The notes under the pieces are model-generated. The model was not told the DNA's origin. It made no database searches and worked only from the letters and a program-made list of their open reading frames with translations. The position numbers and the translations under genes were made by a program. A stretch of 11,106 nt of DNA from Candidatus Brocadiia bacterium (GTDB taxonomy: Bacteria > Planctomycetota > MHYJ01 > WSZJ01): the NCBI GenBank assembly GCA_013360825.1, contig JABWAY010000124.1:1-11106 (forward strand). Direction: 5' to 3'. Position 1 is the stretch's first letter; each line of letters begins with the position of its first letter. Below, in pieces: positions 1 to 6,399 of the stretch.

Positions 1-219
1 CCTGGGAGCTCCGGCAGCGACCTTGGACGCCGGCGCGGCGGCCCGGGAGACCGGCGCAGCGGAGGCGCGGGAGGGTGATGCCGAACTGCCCCCGCCCTTC
101 GCCGCGCGGGCCTCCGCGACGCAGGTCGGGCAGTAGAAGAACTCTCCGCGCTGCAGCGCGCGGCCCTTCTGGATGTCTGCCTCGGAGATCTCCGCCTGGC
201 AGCGACGGCATTCGGCCAT
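1..219 (-). CDS. Small zinc-ribbon protein, partial (C-terminus beyond window)
   Basis: The reading frame runs leftward from an ATG at 217-219 and is still open at base 1, so 73 codons are visible. The N-terminus carries two CxxC knuckles, C4-R-R-C7 and C30-P-T-C33, separated by 22 residues. This spacing is typical of a treble-clef or zinc-ribbon fold that binds one structural Zn. After residue 37 the sequence becomes an Ala/Ser/Pro/Arg-rich low-complexity linker that probably leads to a further domain outside the window. The start is supported by an AGGAG SD (229-233 on the plus strand) nine bases upstream and by a perfect TATAAT box further up. The zinc-binding role is inferred from the Cys pattern. 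The cellular function is unknown, and I cannot assign it to a named family. It is separated by 136 bases from the exporter operon, which reads in the same direction. Confidence 0.72.
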   Translation of the reverse strand, partial: MAECRRCQAEISEADIQKGRALQRGEFFYCPTCVAEARAAKGGGSSASPSRASAAPVSRAAAPASKVAAGAPR

Positions 220-285
220 GGTGTTCTGCTCCTGGAGACGAGCGGGTCATCCCTGCGACGGATCCCCGGGACCCGTGTTTGGCCC

Positions 286-291
286 ATTATA
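286..291 (-). promoter_or_regulatory. Probable -10 box for the zinc-ribbon gene
   Basis: On the minus strand this reads TATAAT, a perfect match to the sigma-70 -10 consensus in otherwise GC-rich DNA. Transcription would begin near 279, giving a leader of about 60 bases before the ATG at 219. The -35 is less clear. TTGCAA at 312-317 would need a 20-base spacer, and the hexamer at the ideal 17-base distance (CAAGAT) is poor. The rest of the 220-355 gap shows only a weak 5-bp hairpin (gatcccgccgggtc on the minus strand, 300-313) without a T-run, so no terminator is called for the upstream exporter operon. Confidence 0.5.
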
Positions 292-355
292 GAACCCGAC
301 CCGGCGGGATCTTGCAACGAAAGCTGCACGGCCGATTCGCGGGCGTGCGGGGAGG

Positions 356-1186
356 TCAGCCGGCCGTCGTCGTGTCGAGCAGGCCGCGCCAGCGCGCGCG
401 GCGCAGGCTCAGGGACCAGACGACGCCCGCGAGAACGACGCAGAGGACCGCGAACCCCGCCAGGATCCCGAGGATCGCCGCGTCGGGAACCGGCGACAGC
501 ACCCGGTTGAACGAGAGCCCGACGGAGCGGCGAAGCGACTCCAGCCACCATGTGACCGGGGAGGCGAACGCGAGAGGTCGGACCCAGACGGGGAGGAGGT
601 CGATCGGGAAGACGGCCCCGGAGAGAAGGAAGAACACGCCGCCGATCGACTCGGCCATGAGGTCTCCGTGGCGGGCGACATGAAGGGCGATTCCCGCGAT
701 GGCGAGGCCGAGGGAGGTCACGGCGACGAGGCCGAGGATGCCGGAGAGGGCGAGGGCGAGGGGCCGGACCTGGGGCAGTTCCAGGTTGAGAGCGAACAGT
801 CCGGTGGCGACCAGCACCGTGACCCCCAGCGCGGAGAAGACCGACCGCGCGAGGGCGCTGCCCGCGAGATACGGGACGACGCCGGACGGGGAGAGCGCGA
901 TGTACTTGAACATCTGGTACCGCTCGCGGTCCTCGATCACCGTCATGGCCATTCCCCCCAGCGCGATCGGCACGAACTGGAAGGCCGCGTTGCCGAACCA
1001 GGCGGGGGCCAGGAACCCCGCGGGGTTCCCCGCCGCGCCGGCCATCAGCCAGAGGATCATGGCGCCGGCGACCGGACGGATCAGCATCCACGGGATCCAG
1101 GACGCGGGGCTTCCCCAGTTCGTCTCCTTCTTCCAGGTGAGCGCGAACCCCGTGCGGACCGATGCCGCGAAACGCTTCATTCCCAT
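356..1186 (-). CDS. ABC-2 type exporter membrane subunit 2
   Basis: A 276-residue integral membrane protein of the ABC-2 permease type, the last gene of a three-gene exporter operon. About six hydrophobic segments are visible, near residues 33-51, 66-82, 105-133, 143-170, 182-201 and 236-260. A polar loop ERERYQMFKY lies at 86-95. A conserved-looking FFLLSGAVFPIDLLP stretch at 185-199, followed by P210-V-T-W-W, matches the 'sG..fP...lP..l' signature near the end of ABC-2 permeases of the DrrB/NatB class. Two starts are possible. ATG at 1184-1186 overlaps the preceding gene by 10 bases. ATG at 1178-1180 gives a classical ATGA overlap and a protein two residues shorter. An AGGGAG lies 13 bases upstream of the first. 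It differs strongly in sequence from the other permease, so the channel would be a heterodimer. The substrate is unknown. Confidence 0.85.
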   Translation of the reverse strand: MGMKRFAASVRTGFALTWKKETNWGSPASWIPWMLIRPVAGAMILWLMAGAAGNPAGFLAPAWFGNAAFQFVPIALGGMAMTVIEDRERYQMFKYIALSPSGVVPYLAGSALARSVFSALGVTVLVATGLFALNLELPQVRPLALALSGILGLVAVTSLGLAIAGIALHVARHGDLMAESIGGVFFLLSGAVFPIDLLPVWVRPLAFASPVTWWLESLRRSVGLSFNRVLSPVPDAAILGILAGFAVLCVVLAGVVWSLSLRRARWRGLLDTTTAG

Positions 1187-1989
1187 TTGAGCGTCAGGCT
1201 CCCTTCTCGCTTGGCCCGGCTCTCCATGGCCTGGAGAGTGCGGCGGGCGCAGAGGAGGAAGAGTGCGGCGAGGGCGGCGAGGGCGGCGGTTTCGACGTGG
1301 ACGGGGAGGAAGCCGGTGCCGGGTCCGAGGGCGGTCTGGCGGATTGCGTCGAGGCCGAGGGCGAGGGGGAGGAGGGAGGCGGAGGCGGCGGCGAGGGGGA
1401 AACCGAGGTCGCGGAGCGGGAAGTAGAACCCCGAGACGAGGTAGACGGGTTCCTGGGCGACGGTGGCCCAGCGCTGGGCGCCGCGGCCGAAGAGGAGAAA
1501 GAGGGAGGAGAGCATCATGCCGAGTCCGTAGAGGGCGGTGAGGGAGAGGAGGAAGATTCCGGCAGCGGCGGCGAGGCCGGAGACTTCGAACCGGATGCGG
1601 AAGACGACGAGGCCGAGGGCGAGGATGACGGTGGAGCGCATGGCGGTGCCGAGCATGCCGCCGACCGCCATGCCGAGGAGGATCGACATCCGCGAGATGG
1701 GGGCCATCATGTAGATATCGAGATTGCCCATGTCCTTTTCCCAGAAGAACTGCGCGGCCATTCCCCAGAGGACATTCATCCAGAACGCGGTCATGACACC
1801 GCCGAGGACGACATAGGCTTCGTACGCCGCCGGCGCACCGAGGGCGCGATAGACGAAGATGTACCCGGCCGTGGCGAGGGCGGGGAGGAGGGTGTCGAAG
1901 AGGAGCCAGGAGAGTTCCCGGTTGGCGGCGACGACCCGGATCCAGGCGCGGGCGCGGATGGCGCGGAGGTTTCTGCCGAGGGCGGTCAT
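1177..1989 (-). CDS. ABC-2 type exporter membrane subunit 1
   Basis: A 270-residue polytopic membrane protein. Hydrophobic segments appear near residues 27-51, 56-82, 101-130, 137-167, 171-191, 200-221 and 232-252. The motif EPVYLVSGFYFPL (179-191) is the typical re-entrant region of ABC-2 permeases. A polar loop, FFWEKDMGNLDIYMMAPIS (81-99), probably forms the cytoplasmic coupling region that docks to the ATPase; the 'dly l.aPis' pattern is common in this class. Its ATG overlaps the stop of the ATPase gene as ATGA (1986-1989), and it overlaps the start of the next permease, so the three genes are translationally coupled. Wobble positions are almost all C, giving a strongly G-rich plus strand here. 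The family is secure, but the exported substrate (lipid, drug, polysaccharide or peptide) cannot be told from sequence. Confidence 0.87.
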   Translation of the reverse strand: MTALGRNLRAIRARAWIRVVAANRELSWLLFDTLLPALATAGYIFVYRALGAPAAYEAYVVLGGVMTAFWMNVLWGMAAQFFWEKDMGNLDIYMMAPISRMSILLGMAVGGMLGTAMRSTVILALGLVVFRIRFEVSGLAAAAGIFLLSLTALYGLGMMLSSLFLLFGRGAQRWATVAQEPVYLVSGFYFPLRDLGFPLAAASASLLPLALGLDAIRQTALGPGTGFLPVHVETAALAALAALFLLCARRTLQAMESRAKREGSLTLKWE

Positions 1990-2990
1990 GCGTTCTCTCC
2001 GTCCGTGCCGAGGGACCGCCCGGCGATGGCGACGAAGACGTCCTCCAGGGTGACCTGGTGCTTGGAGAGGTTGAGGACCTTTCCGCCGAGGGAGCAGAAC
2101 GACTGGAGGGCGGCGGGGAGGGCCGAGTCGTCGGGGAGGGTGAACCGGAGGGTCGTGGAGCCGCGCGCCGCATCGGTGGCGAGGCCGGACACGGTCACAC
2201 CGGGGGTGGCGCGCAGGGACTCCGCGGCCCCGTTCAGCCCGGCCAGGGACACTTCGTAGACCGCCCCGCCGCGATGGGCCGCGATGAGATTGGCGGGGGT
2301 GTCGCAGGCCTTGACCTGGCCGTCATGGATGATGGCGACGCGGTCGCAGAGGTCCTGGGCCTCCGCGAGATAGTGGGTGGTCAGGAGGAGGGTGCGCGTG
2401 CGGTCTTCGGCCATCCACTCGCGGATGAATCCGCGCGCGTGGCGGGCGATGTGGGCGTCCAGCCCCAGGGTCGGTTCGTCCAGGAACAGCACGGAGGGAT
2501 TCGTCATGAACCCGCGGATCAGGTTCATTTTCTGGCGCATCCCGGTGGAGAGACGGTTGATCCGCGTCCCCGCGTCCTTCGCGAGCCCGTACTGCGCGAT
2601 CATCCGGTCGATCCGCGACAGCGCCGCGGCCGTCGTCAGCCCGTAGAGCTGGCTGAAGACCCACAGCTGCTCCCGGATCGTCAGCAGGCCGTACCCGGAC
2701 GGTTCTCCGCCGCTGACCATGTTGATCCGTTCCCGGACGCGCTCGCAGTCCCGGACCACGTCGAGCCCGCAGACCTCGACGAGGCCGGAGGTGGGGTAGA
2801 GCAGGGTGCAGAGGATCTTGATGAGCGTGGTCTTGCCCGCGCCGTTGGGGCCGAGGAGGCCGAAGAGTTCGCCGGGGCGGACGTCCAGCGTGACCCCGTC
2901 GAGCGCGCGGAACTCGGAAGGCGGCAGGCCGCGGCCGGCCGGCTTGCGGAAGGTGCGGGTGAGATCGGCGGTGCGGATCGCGGAGTCCAT
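1986..2990 (-). CDS. ABC exporter ATPase, NatA/DrrA-like
   Basis: A 334-residue ATP-binding subunit that powers the two adjacent ABC-2 permeases. Walker A is GPNGAGKT (47-54), the signature is LSTGMRQ (147-153), Walker B is VLFLDEP (167-173) with the catalytic Glu at 172, and the H-loop is TTHY (204-207). The Q-loop region reads MVSGGEPSGYG (91-101) with no Gln; a Gly-Gly there is, as far as I recall, common in the daunorubicin-resistance-like branch. After the nucleotide-binding core (about 5-235), an 85- to 95-residue C-terminal extension ends in TLEDVFVAIAGR, the usual ending of DrrA/NatA ATPases. It starts at ATG 2988-2990. No SD precedes it (the upstream bases are CCGCCTCCC), while a TAGAAT box ends ten bases before the ATG, suggesting a nearly leaderless transcript. 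It diverges from pstS across a 166-base gap. Confidence 0.92.
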   Translation of the reverse strand: MDSAIRTADLTRTFRKPAGRGLPPSEFRALDGVTLDVRPGELFGLLGPNGAGKTTLIKILCTLLYPTSGLVEVCGLDVVRDCERVRERINMVSGGEPSGYGLLTIREQLWVFSQLYGLTTAAALSRIDRMIAQYGLAKDAGTRINRLSTGMRQKMNLIRGFMTNPSVLFLDEPTLGLDAHIARHARGFIREWMAEDRTRTLLLTTHYLAEAQDLCDRVAIIHDGQVKACDTPANLIAAHRGGAVYEVSLAGLNGAAESLRATPGVTVSGLATDAARGSTTLRFTLPDDSALPAALQSFCSLGGKVLNLSKHQVTLEDVFVAIAGRSLGTDGENA

Positions 2991-3000
2991 GGGAGGCGGG

Positions 3001-3006
3001 ATTCTA
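3001..3006 (-). promoter_or_regulatory. Possible -10 box (TAGAAT) of the ABC exporter operon
   Basis: On the minus strand this reads TAGAAT, 5 of 6 to the -10 consensus. A start 6-7 bases downstream would fall at about 2994-2995, only 4-5 bases before the ATG of the ATPase gene. That agrees with the absence of an SD there. No good -35 is seen; the region 3023-3029 reads gatcct/atcctt on the minus strand. Confidence 0.35.
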
Positions 3007-3081
3007 TCGTTCCGGGGAATGAAAGGATCGAACTCATCCGTGGAGGAGGGGGGCGCGGGGGACGCAGGGGACTTGCGCGGA

Positions 3082-3110
3082 ATTAGCCGGGTCTTAGCAC
3101 TTTCTTAACA
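3082..3110 (+). promoter_or_regulatory. Pho-box array (PhoB operator) upstream of pstS
   Basis: Three direct 7-base units lie at exact 11-base spacing: ATTAGCC (3082-3088), CTTAGCA (3093-3099) and CTTAACA (3104-3110), each separated by 4 bases. A weak fourth unit (ACTTGCG, 3071-3077) may extend the array. Eleven-base periodicity is the hallmark of PhoB/PhoP operators. The core TTAACA/TTAGCA resembles the Bacillus PhoP half-site TTAACA and the cyanobacterial CTTAACC-type box more than the E. coli CTGTCAT. The array ends 46 bases before the pstS ATG, where an activator replacing the -35 would sit. A weak -10 candidate, TACGCT, follows at 3120-3125 and would start the mRNA near 3132. The operon also encodes the matching regulator PhoB. 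The repeat pattern is read directly; the binding is inferred. Confidence 0.75.
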
Positions 3111-3119
3111 ATGCCCGCC

Positions 3120-3125
3120 TACGCT
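3120..3125 (+). promoter_or_regulatory. Weak -10 candidate of the pst operon
   Basis: TACGCT matches the -10 consensus at only 3 of 6 bases, but it lies nine bases after the last Pho-box unit, about the distance seen in activator-dependent Pho promoters. No -35 hexamer is present, as expected where PhoB recruits the polymerase. The predicted leader to the pstS ATG is about 25 bases. Confidence 0.3.
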
Positions 3126-3156
3126 CCGCTCCTCAGAACCCCAGAGGAGACTGCCC

Positions 3157-3951
3157 ATGCGACTGTTCGCCGGCGTGCTGCTTGGACTCGCCGCCCTGAC
3201 CGGGTGCGGGGGAGGGGAACGGAAGGCCAACCACCTGACCGTCGCGGGGTCGACCGCATTCACGCCCGTCGCCCAGAAGCTCGCGGATGCGTTCAAAGCC
3301 CGGCGCCCGGGCGTCACCATCGACGTCCACTCCCTGGGCTCGATGGTCGGGATCAAGAGCACCAACGAAGGGGGATGCGACATCGGGATGGCCGACCTGG
3401 TCGAGCTTCCCGAGACCGCGAAGTCGCTCAAGTCCTTCGCGGTCGCGCGGGACGGCATCGCGGTGGTCGTTCACCCGAACAACCCGGTATCGGGGCTCAC
3501 CGCCGCCGAAATCGGGGGGATTTTCGACGGCACGATCGCCAACTGGAAGGACGTGGGAGGGCCGGACGCGGTCATCACCGTGATCTGCCGGGAGGAGAGC
3601 AGCGGGACGCGGCGGTCGTTCGACACGATCGCGAAGGTGAAGGGGCGGGTCACGAAGTCCGCTCAGTTCCAGAACTCGAACGGGGCCTGCCGGGCGGCGG
3701 TGGCGAGCACGCCGAACGCGATCTCCTACGTGACGCTGGTCCAGACGGATCCGTCGGTCAAGCTGCTCAAGGTGGACGGGGTGGAGCCGACCATCGAGAG
3801 CGTTCGCGCCGGGAGCTATCCGTTCGCGGCCACCGACTTCCTTCTGACGCGCGAGGATCCGGCGGGGCTCTCGAAGGAGTTCATCGACTTCGCGCTGAGT
3901 CCCGAGGGGCAGAAACTCATCGTGGAGGCCGGACTGATTCCCGTGAAATGA
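3157..3951 (+). CDS. pstS: Phosphate-binding lipoprotein PstS
   Basis: The substrate-binding protein of the high-affinity phosphate ABC importer, which catches inorganic phosphate outside the cytoplasmic membrane and delivers it to PstCA. It has 264 residues. A lipoprotein signal peptide ends in the lipobox L14-T-G-C17, so the mature protein is anchored by lipid at Cys17. Phosphate-site motifs are visible: VAGSTAF (29-35), the SLGSMVGIKST loop (59-69), ARDGIAVVVHPNNPV (97-111), GIFDGTIANWKDVGG (121-135) and the hallmark RxESSGTR (145-152). The mature part holds three further cysteines (C74, C144, C178). The start ATG has an AGAGGAG SD seven bases upstream. The stop overlaps the pstC start as ATGA. 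It is the first gene behind the Pho box, so strong induction under phosphate limitation is expected. Identity is secure; length is at the short end for PstS. Confidence 0.96.
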   Translation: MRLFAGVLLGLAALTGCGGGERKANHLTVAGSTAFTPVAQKLADAFKARRPGVTIDVHSLGSMVGIKSTNEGGCDIGMADLVELPETAKSLKSFAVARDGIAVVVHPNNPVSGLTAAEIGGIFDGTIANWKDVGGPDAVITVICREESSGTRRSFDTIAKVKGRVTKSAQFQNSNGACRAAVASTPNAISYVTLVQTDPSVKLLKVDGVEPTIESVRAGSYPFAATDFLLTREDPAGLSKEFIDFALSPEGQKLIVEAGLIPVK

Positions 3952-4802
3952 AGAAAGAGACCGCGATCCGGCTGACGCTGCTCGGCCTGGCCATGTCCAC
4001 GGTGACGGCCCTGGCGGTGATCACGACATTCATCCTGAAGGAGGGGGTGCCGGTGATGTTCCGGCAGGGCCCCGCGCAGTTCCTGTTCGGGACCGAGTGG
4101 CGCCCGTCGGCGGAGCCGCCCGTCTTCGGCGTCTGGGCGATGATCGTCGGCAGCTTCGCCGTGACGGCGGGGGCGCTTGCGATCGGGTTCCCGGTCGGGC
4201 TCGGATCGGCCATCTTCCTTTCGGAGTTCGCCCCCCGCAGGATCGCGGGGCTCCTCAAGCCCGCCCTGGAACTCCTCGCGGGCATTCCCAGCGTCGTCTT
4301 CGGGTTCATGGGGATGCTCGTCCTCCTTCCCTGGATCCGGGCCCACGTCGGCGGTCCCGGCGCCAGCGTCCTGGCCGGGTCGATCATCCTCGGGATCATG
4401 ATCCTGCCGACGGTCATCTCCATCTCCATGGACGCGCTCCGATCCGTCCCGCGCAGCTACCGCGAAGGGTCGTTCGCGCTCGGCGCCACGGGCTGGCAGA
4501 CGACCTGGCGCGTGACCCTCCCCGCGGCCCGCGCGGGGCTCGTCGCCGCGGTCATCCTCGGCATGGGCAGGGCCGTCGGCGAAACCATGGCCGTCATCAT
4601 GGTCACCGGCAACACGGTGCAGATTCCACGGTCGATCACCCAGCCGGTCCGCACCCTGACCTCCAACATCGCCCTGGAGATGAACTACGCGGACGGCGAG
4701 CACCGCGAGGCGCTCTTCGCCACGGGCGTCGTCCTGTTCGCGATCATCATGATCCTGAACACGATCGCCAACGCGGTCAGCCGCCTGGGGAGACGCTCGT
4801 GA
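3948..4802 (+). CDS. pstC: Phosphate ABC transporter permease PstC
   Basis: One half of the phosphate translocation pore in the cytoplasmic membrane, pairing with PstA. It has 284 residues and about six membrane segments, near 8-30, 62-88, 105-130, 139-160, 195-215 and 256-276. The ABC importer (MetI-like) EAA loop is at 172-193, with EGSFALGATGWQTTW making the coupling helix that contacts a PstB subunit. It is followed by the very typical RAVGETMAVIMVTGN (208-222). The family pattern EFAPRR at 93-98 and LLAGIPSVVFGFMG at 109-122 confirm PstC. Start ATG 3948-3950 overlaps the pstS stop by 4 bases and the stop overlaps the GTG of pstA, so translation is coupled in both directions. I distinguish it from PstA by gene order and by the GETMAVIMVTGN motif. 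Confidence 0.95.
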   Translation: MKKETAIRLTLLGLAMSTVTALAVITTFILKEGVPVMFRQGPAQFLFGTEWRPSAEPPVFGVWAMIVGSFAVTAGALAIGFPVGLGSAIFLSEFAPRRIAGLLKPALELLAGIPSVVFGFMGMLVLLPWIRAHVGGPGASVLAGSIILGIMILPTVISISMDALRSVPRSYREGSFALGATGWQTTWRVTLPAARAGLVAAVILGMGRAVGETMAVIMVTGNTVQIPRSITQPVRTLTSNIALEMNYADGEHREALFATGVVLFAIIMILNTIANAVSRLGRRS

Positions 4803-5647
4803 GAATTCCCCCGCGCGCCGTCCACCTGACGATGCTCGGATTCCTCTGGGTCGTCACCCTCTCCGCGGTCGCCACCCTGGCGGGCATCGTCGGCTGGGTG
4901 CTCTGGCGAGGACTTCCGTCCGTCACGCCCCGCTTTCTCTTCTCCATGCCCGAGGCCGCCGGGGCCGAGGGAGGAATCGCCTCGGTGATTCTCGGGACGC
5001 TGTTCATCATCATCTCCGCCGTGCTGGTCGCGACCCCCCTCGGAGTCGGCACCGCGATCTACCTCGTGGAGTACACGCGGGAAAGCTGGGTGACCCGCGT
5101 GATCCGCTACGGCTCGGACTGCCTCGCCGGCATTCCCTCGATCATCTTCGGACTCTTCGGCTACGTCTTTTTCGTCCTGTTCCTCGGATTCCGGTGGTCG
5201 ATCCTCTCGGGCGCCCTGACCCTCGCCCTGATGTCCCTTCCGACCATCATCCGGACCAGCGAAGTCGCGCTCCGGTCCGTGCCCCAGTCGTTCCGCGAGG
5301 TCTCGTACGCGCTCGGGGCGACCCGCTGGCAGATGGTTCTCCGCGTCGTCATCCCCGGCGCACTTCCCGGCATCGTCACCGGCATCGTGCTCGCCCTCGG
5401 GCGCTCGATGTCCGAAACCGCCGCCGTGATCTTCACCGCGGGAACCGTCCTTCCCGACCGCGTTCCCTCGTCGCCCGGCGACTCTGTCCGGACGCTCGCG
5501 GTCCATTTCTACATCCTCGCCACCGAGGGGGCCACAGACGCCCAGCCGCGCGCGTTCGGCACCGCCGCGATCCTCGTGCTCGCAATCCTCGTCATCAACG
5601 TCTCCGCGTACACCCTGATGCACCGCTTTCTGGCGAGGTACCGGTGA
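4799..5647 (+). CDS. pstA: Phosphate ABC transporter permease PstA
   Basis: The second pore subunit of the phosphate importer. It has 282 residues with membrane segments near 12-36, 60-90, 107-130, 136-155, 190-212 and 253-273. The EAA coupling loop is EVSYALGATRWQMVLRVVIP (167-186), followed by the PstA-typical GRSMSETAAVIFTAG (201-215). LVEYTRESW (89-97) and CLAGIPSIIFGLFGY (108-122) are also family-typical. The start is GTG at 4799-4801, overlapping the pstC stop as GTGA. A GGGGAG SD (4787-4792) lies six bases upstream, which favours GTG over the internal ATG at 4832. The stop overlaps the GTG start of pstB1 (GTGA, 5644-5647). Third codon positions are mostly C, unlike the following pstB1, where G dominates. 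Function is secure. Confidence 0.95.
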   Translation: MRIPPRAVHLTMLGFLWVVTLSAVATLAGIVGWVLWRGLPSVTPRFLFSMPEAAGAEGGIASVILGTLFIIISAVLVATPLGVGTAIYLVEYTRESWVTRVIRYGSDCLAGIPSIIFGLFGYVFFVLFLGFRWSILSGALTLALMSLPTIIRTSEVALRSVPQSFREVSYALGATRWQMVLRVVIPGALPGIVTGIVLALGRSMSETAAVIFTAGTVLPDRVPSSPGDSVRTLAVHFYILATEGATDAQPRAFGTAAILVLAILVINVSAYTLMHRFLARYR

Positions 5648-6399
5648 CGCCGCTGATCGAAGCGAAGGGGTTCGGTGTATCGATCGGCGGCGCTGCGGTG
5701 CTGCGCGGGCTGGATCTGCACGTGATGCCGCATGAGATTCTGTCGATCATCGGGCCGGCGGGAAGCGGGAAGACGACGTTCCTGCGATGCATCAACCGGC
5801 TTTCGGATCTGGTGCCGGATCTCGCGGTGAGCGGGGTTCTCACGCTGGAGGGGAGGGGCGTCTTTGCGCCGGAGACGGACCTGGCCGACCTGCGCCGCCG
5901 CGTCGGGATGGTCTTCGCGGTGCCGATCCCGCTGCCGCGGTCGATCTATGAGAACGTCGTGTTCGGTCCCCGGCTCCTCGGGATCCGGGACCGCTCCCGG
6001 CTCGACGCGATCGTGGAGAAGACGCTTCGCGCCGCGGTGCTCTGGGACGAGGTGAAGGACCGGCTGGGGACGAGCGGGACGAAGCTGTCGGGCGGGCAGC
6101 AGCAGAGGCTCTGTCTGGCGCGGGTGCTGGCGCTGGAGCCGAAGGTTCTGCTGCTGGACGAACCCTGTTCGGGGCTGGATCCGATTTCCACGGCGAAGAT
6201 CGAGGAGGCGCTTCAGGAACTCAAGCCGCAGCTCTCTGTGGTGCTGGTGACGAACAACGTGAAGCAGGCGGCGCGGTCGAGCGACCGGACGGCCTTCCTG
6301 CTGATGGGGGAACTGGTCGAGCACGGGCGGACGGCGGAGATGTTCACGTCGCCGACGGACACGCGCACGAACGACTACATCTCGGGGAAATTCGGCTAA
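5644..6399 (+). CDS. pstB1: Phosphate ABC transporter ATPase PstB1, with degenerate Q- and H-loops
   Basis: An ATP-binding subunit of the phosphate importer, 251 residues, with GTG start overlapping the pstA stop. A GAGG (5635-5638) sits five bases upstream. Walker A is GPAGSGKT (37-44), the signature is a canonical LSGGQQQR (148-155), Walker B is VLLLDEP (168-174) with catalytic Glu173, and the D-loop is SGLDP. The PstB ending NDYISGKFG is present. Two key residues are missing. The Q-loop, which in PstB reads MVFQxPNPFP, is MVFAVPIPLP here (Ala92 for Gln), and the switch His of VTHNMQQAA is Asn204 (VTNNVKQAA). Its own ATP site would therefore be weakly catalytic, while its intact signature can complete the site of a partner. 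The neighbouring pstB2 has the opposite pattern, so a heterodimer is inferred. Identity as a PstB is secure; the reduced activity is inferred. Confidence 0.93.
   Translation: MTPLIEAKGFGVSIGGAAVLRGLDLHVMPHEILSIIGPAGSGKTTFLRCINRLSDLVPDLAVSGVLTLEGRGVFAPETDLADLRRRVGMVFAVPIPLPRSIYENVVFGPRLLGIRDRSRLDAIVEKTLRAAVLWDEVKDRLGTSGTKLSGGQQQRLCLARVLALEPKVLLLDEPCSGLDPISTAKIEEALQELKPQLSVVLVTNNVKQAARSSDRTAFLLMGELVEHGRTAEMFTSPTDTRTNDYISGKFG

Noticed and set aside
300..313. Intrinsic terminator after the exporter operon
   Set aside because: The stem is only 5 bp with a wobble pair and no T-run follows; it is followed instead by the TATAAT box.
1250..1400. Tandem repeat of GGCGAGGGC type
   Set aside because: It reflects Ala/Leu-rich membrane segments of the permease coded with C-ending codons on the minus strand, not an independent repeat element.
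1187..2173. Upstream extension of the second ABC-2 permease frame into the other two exporter genes
   Set aside because: The extension is Arg/Pro-rich nonsense in another frame of the first permease and the ATPase; permease homology begins only at MGMKRF near 1186.
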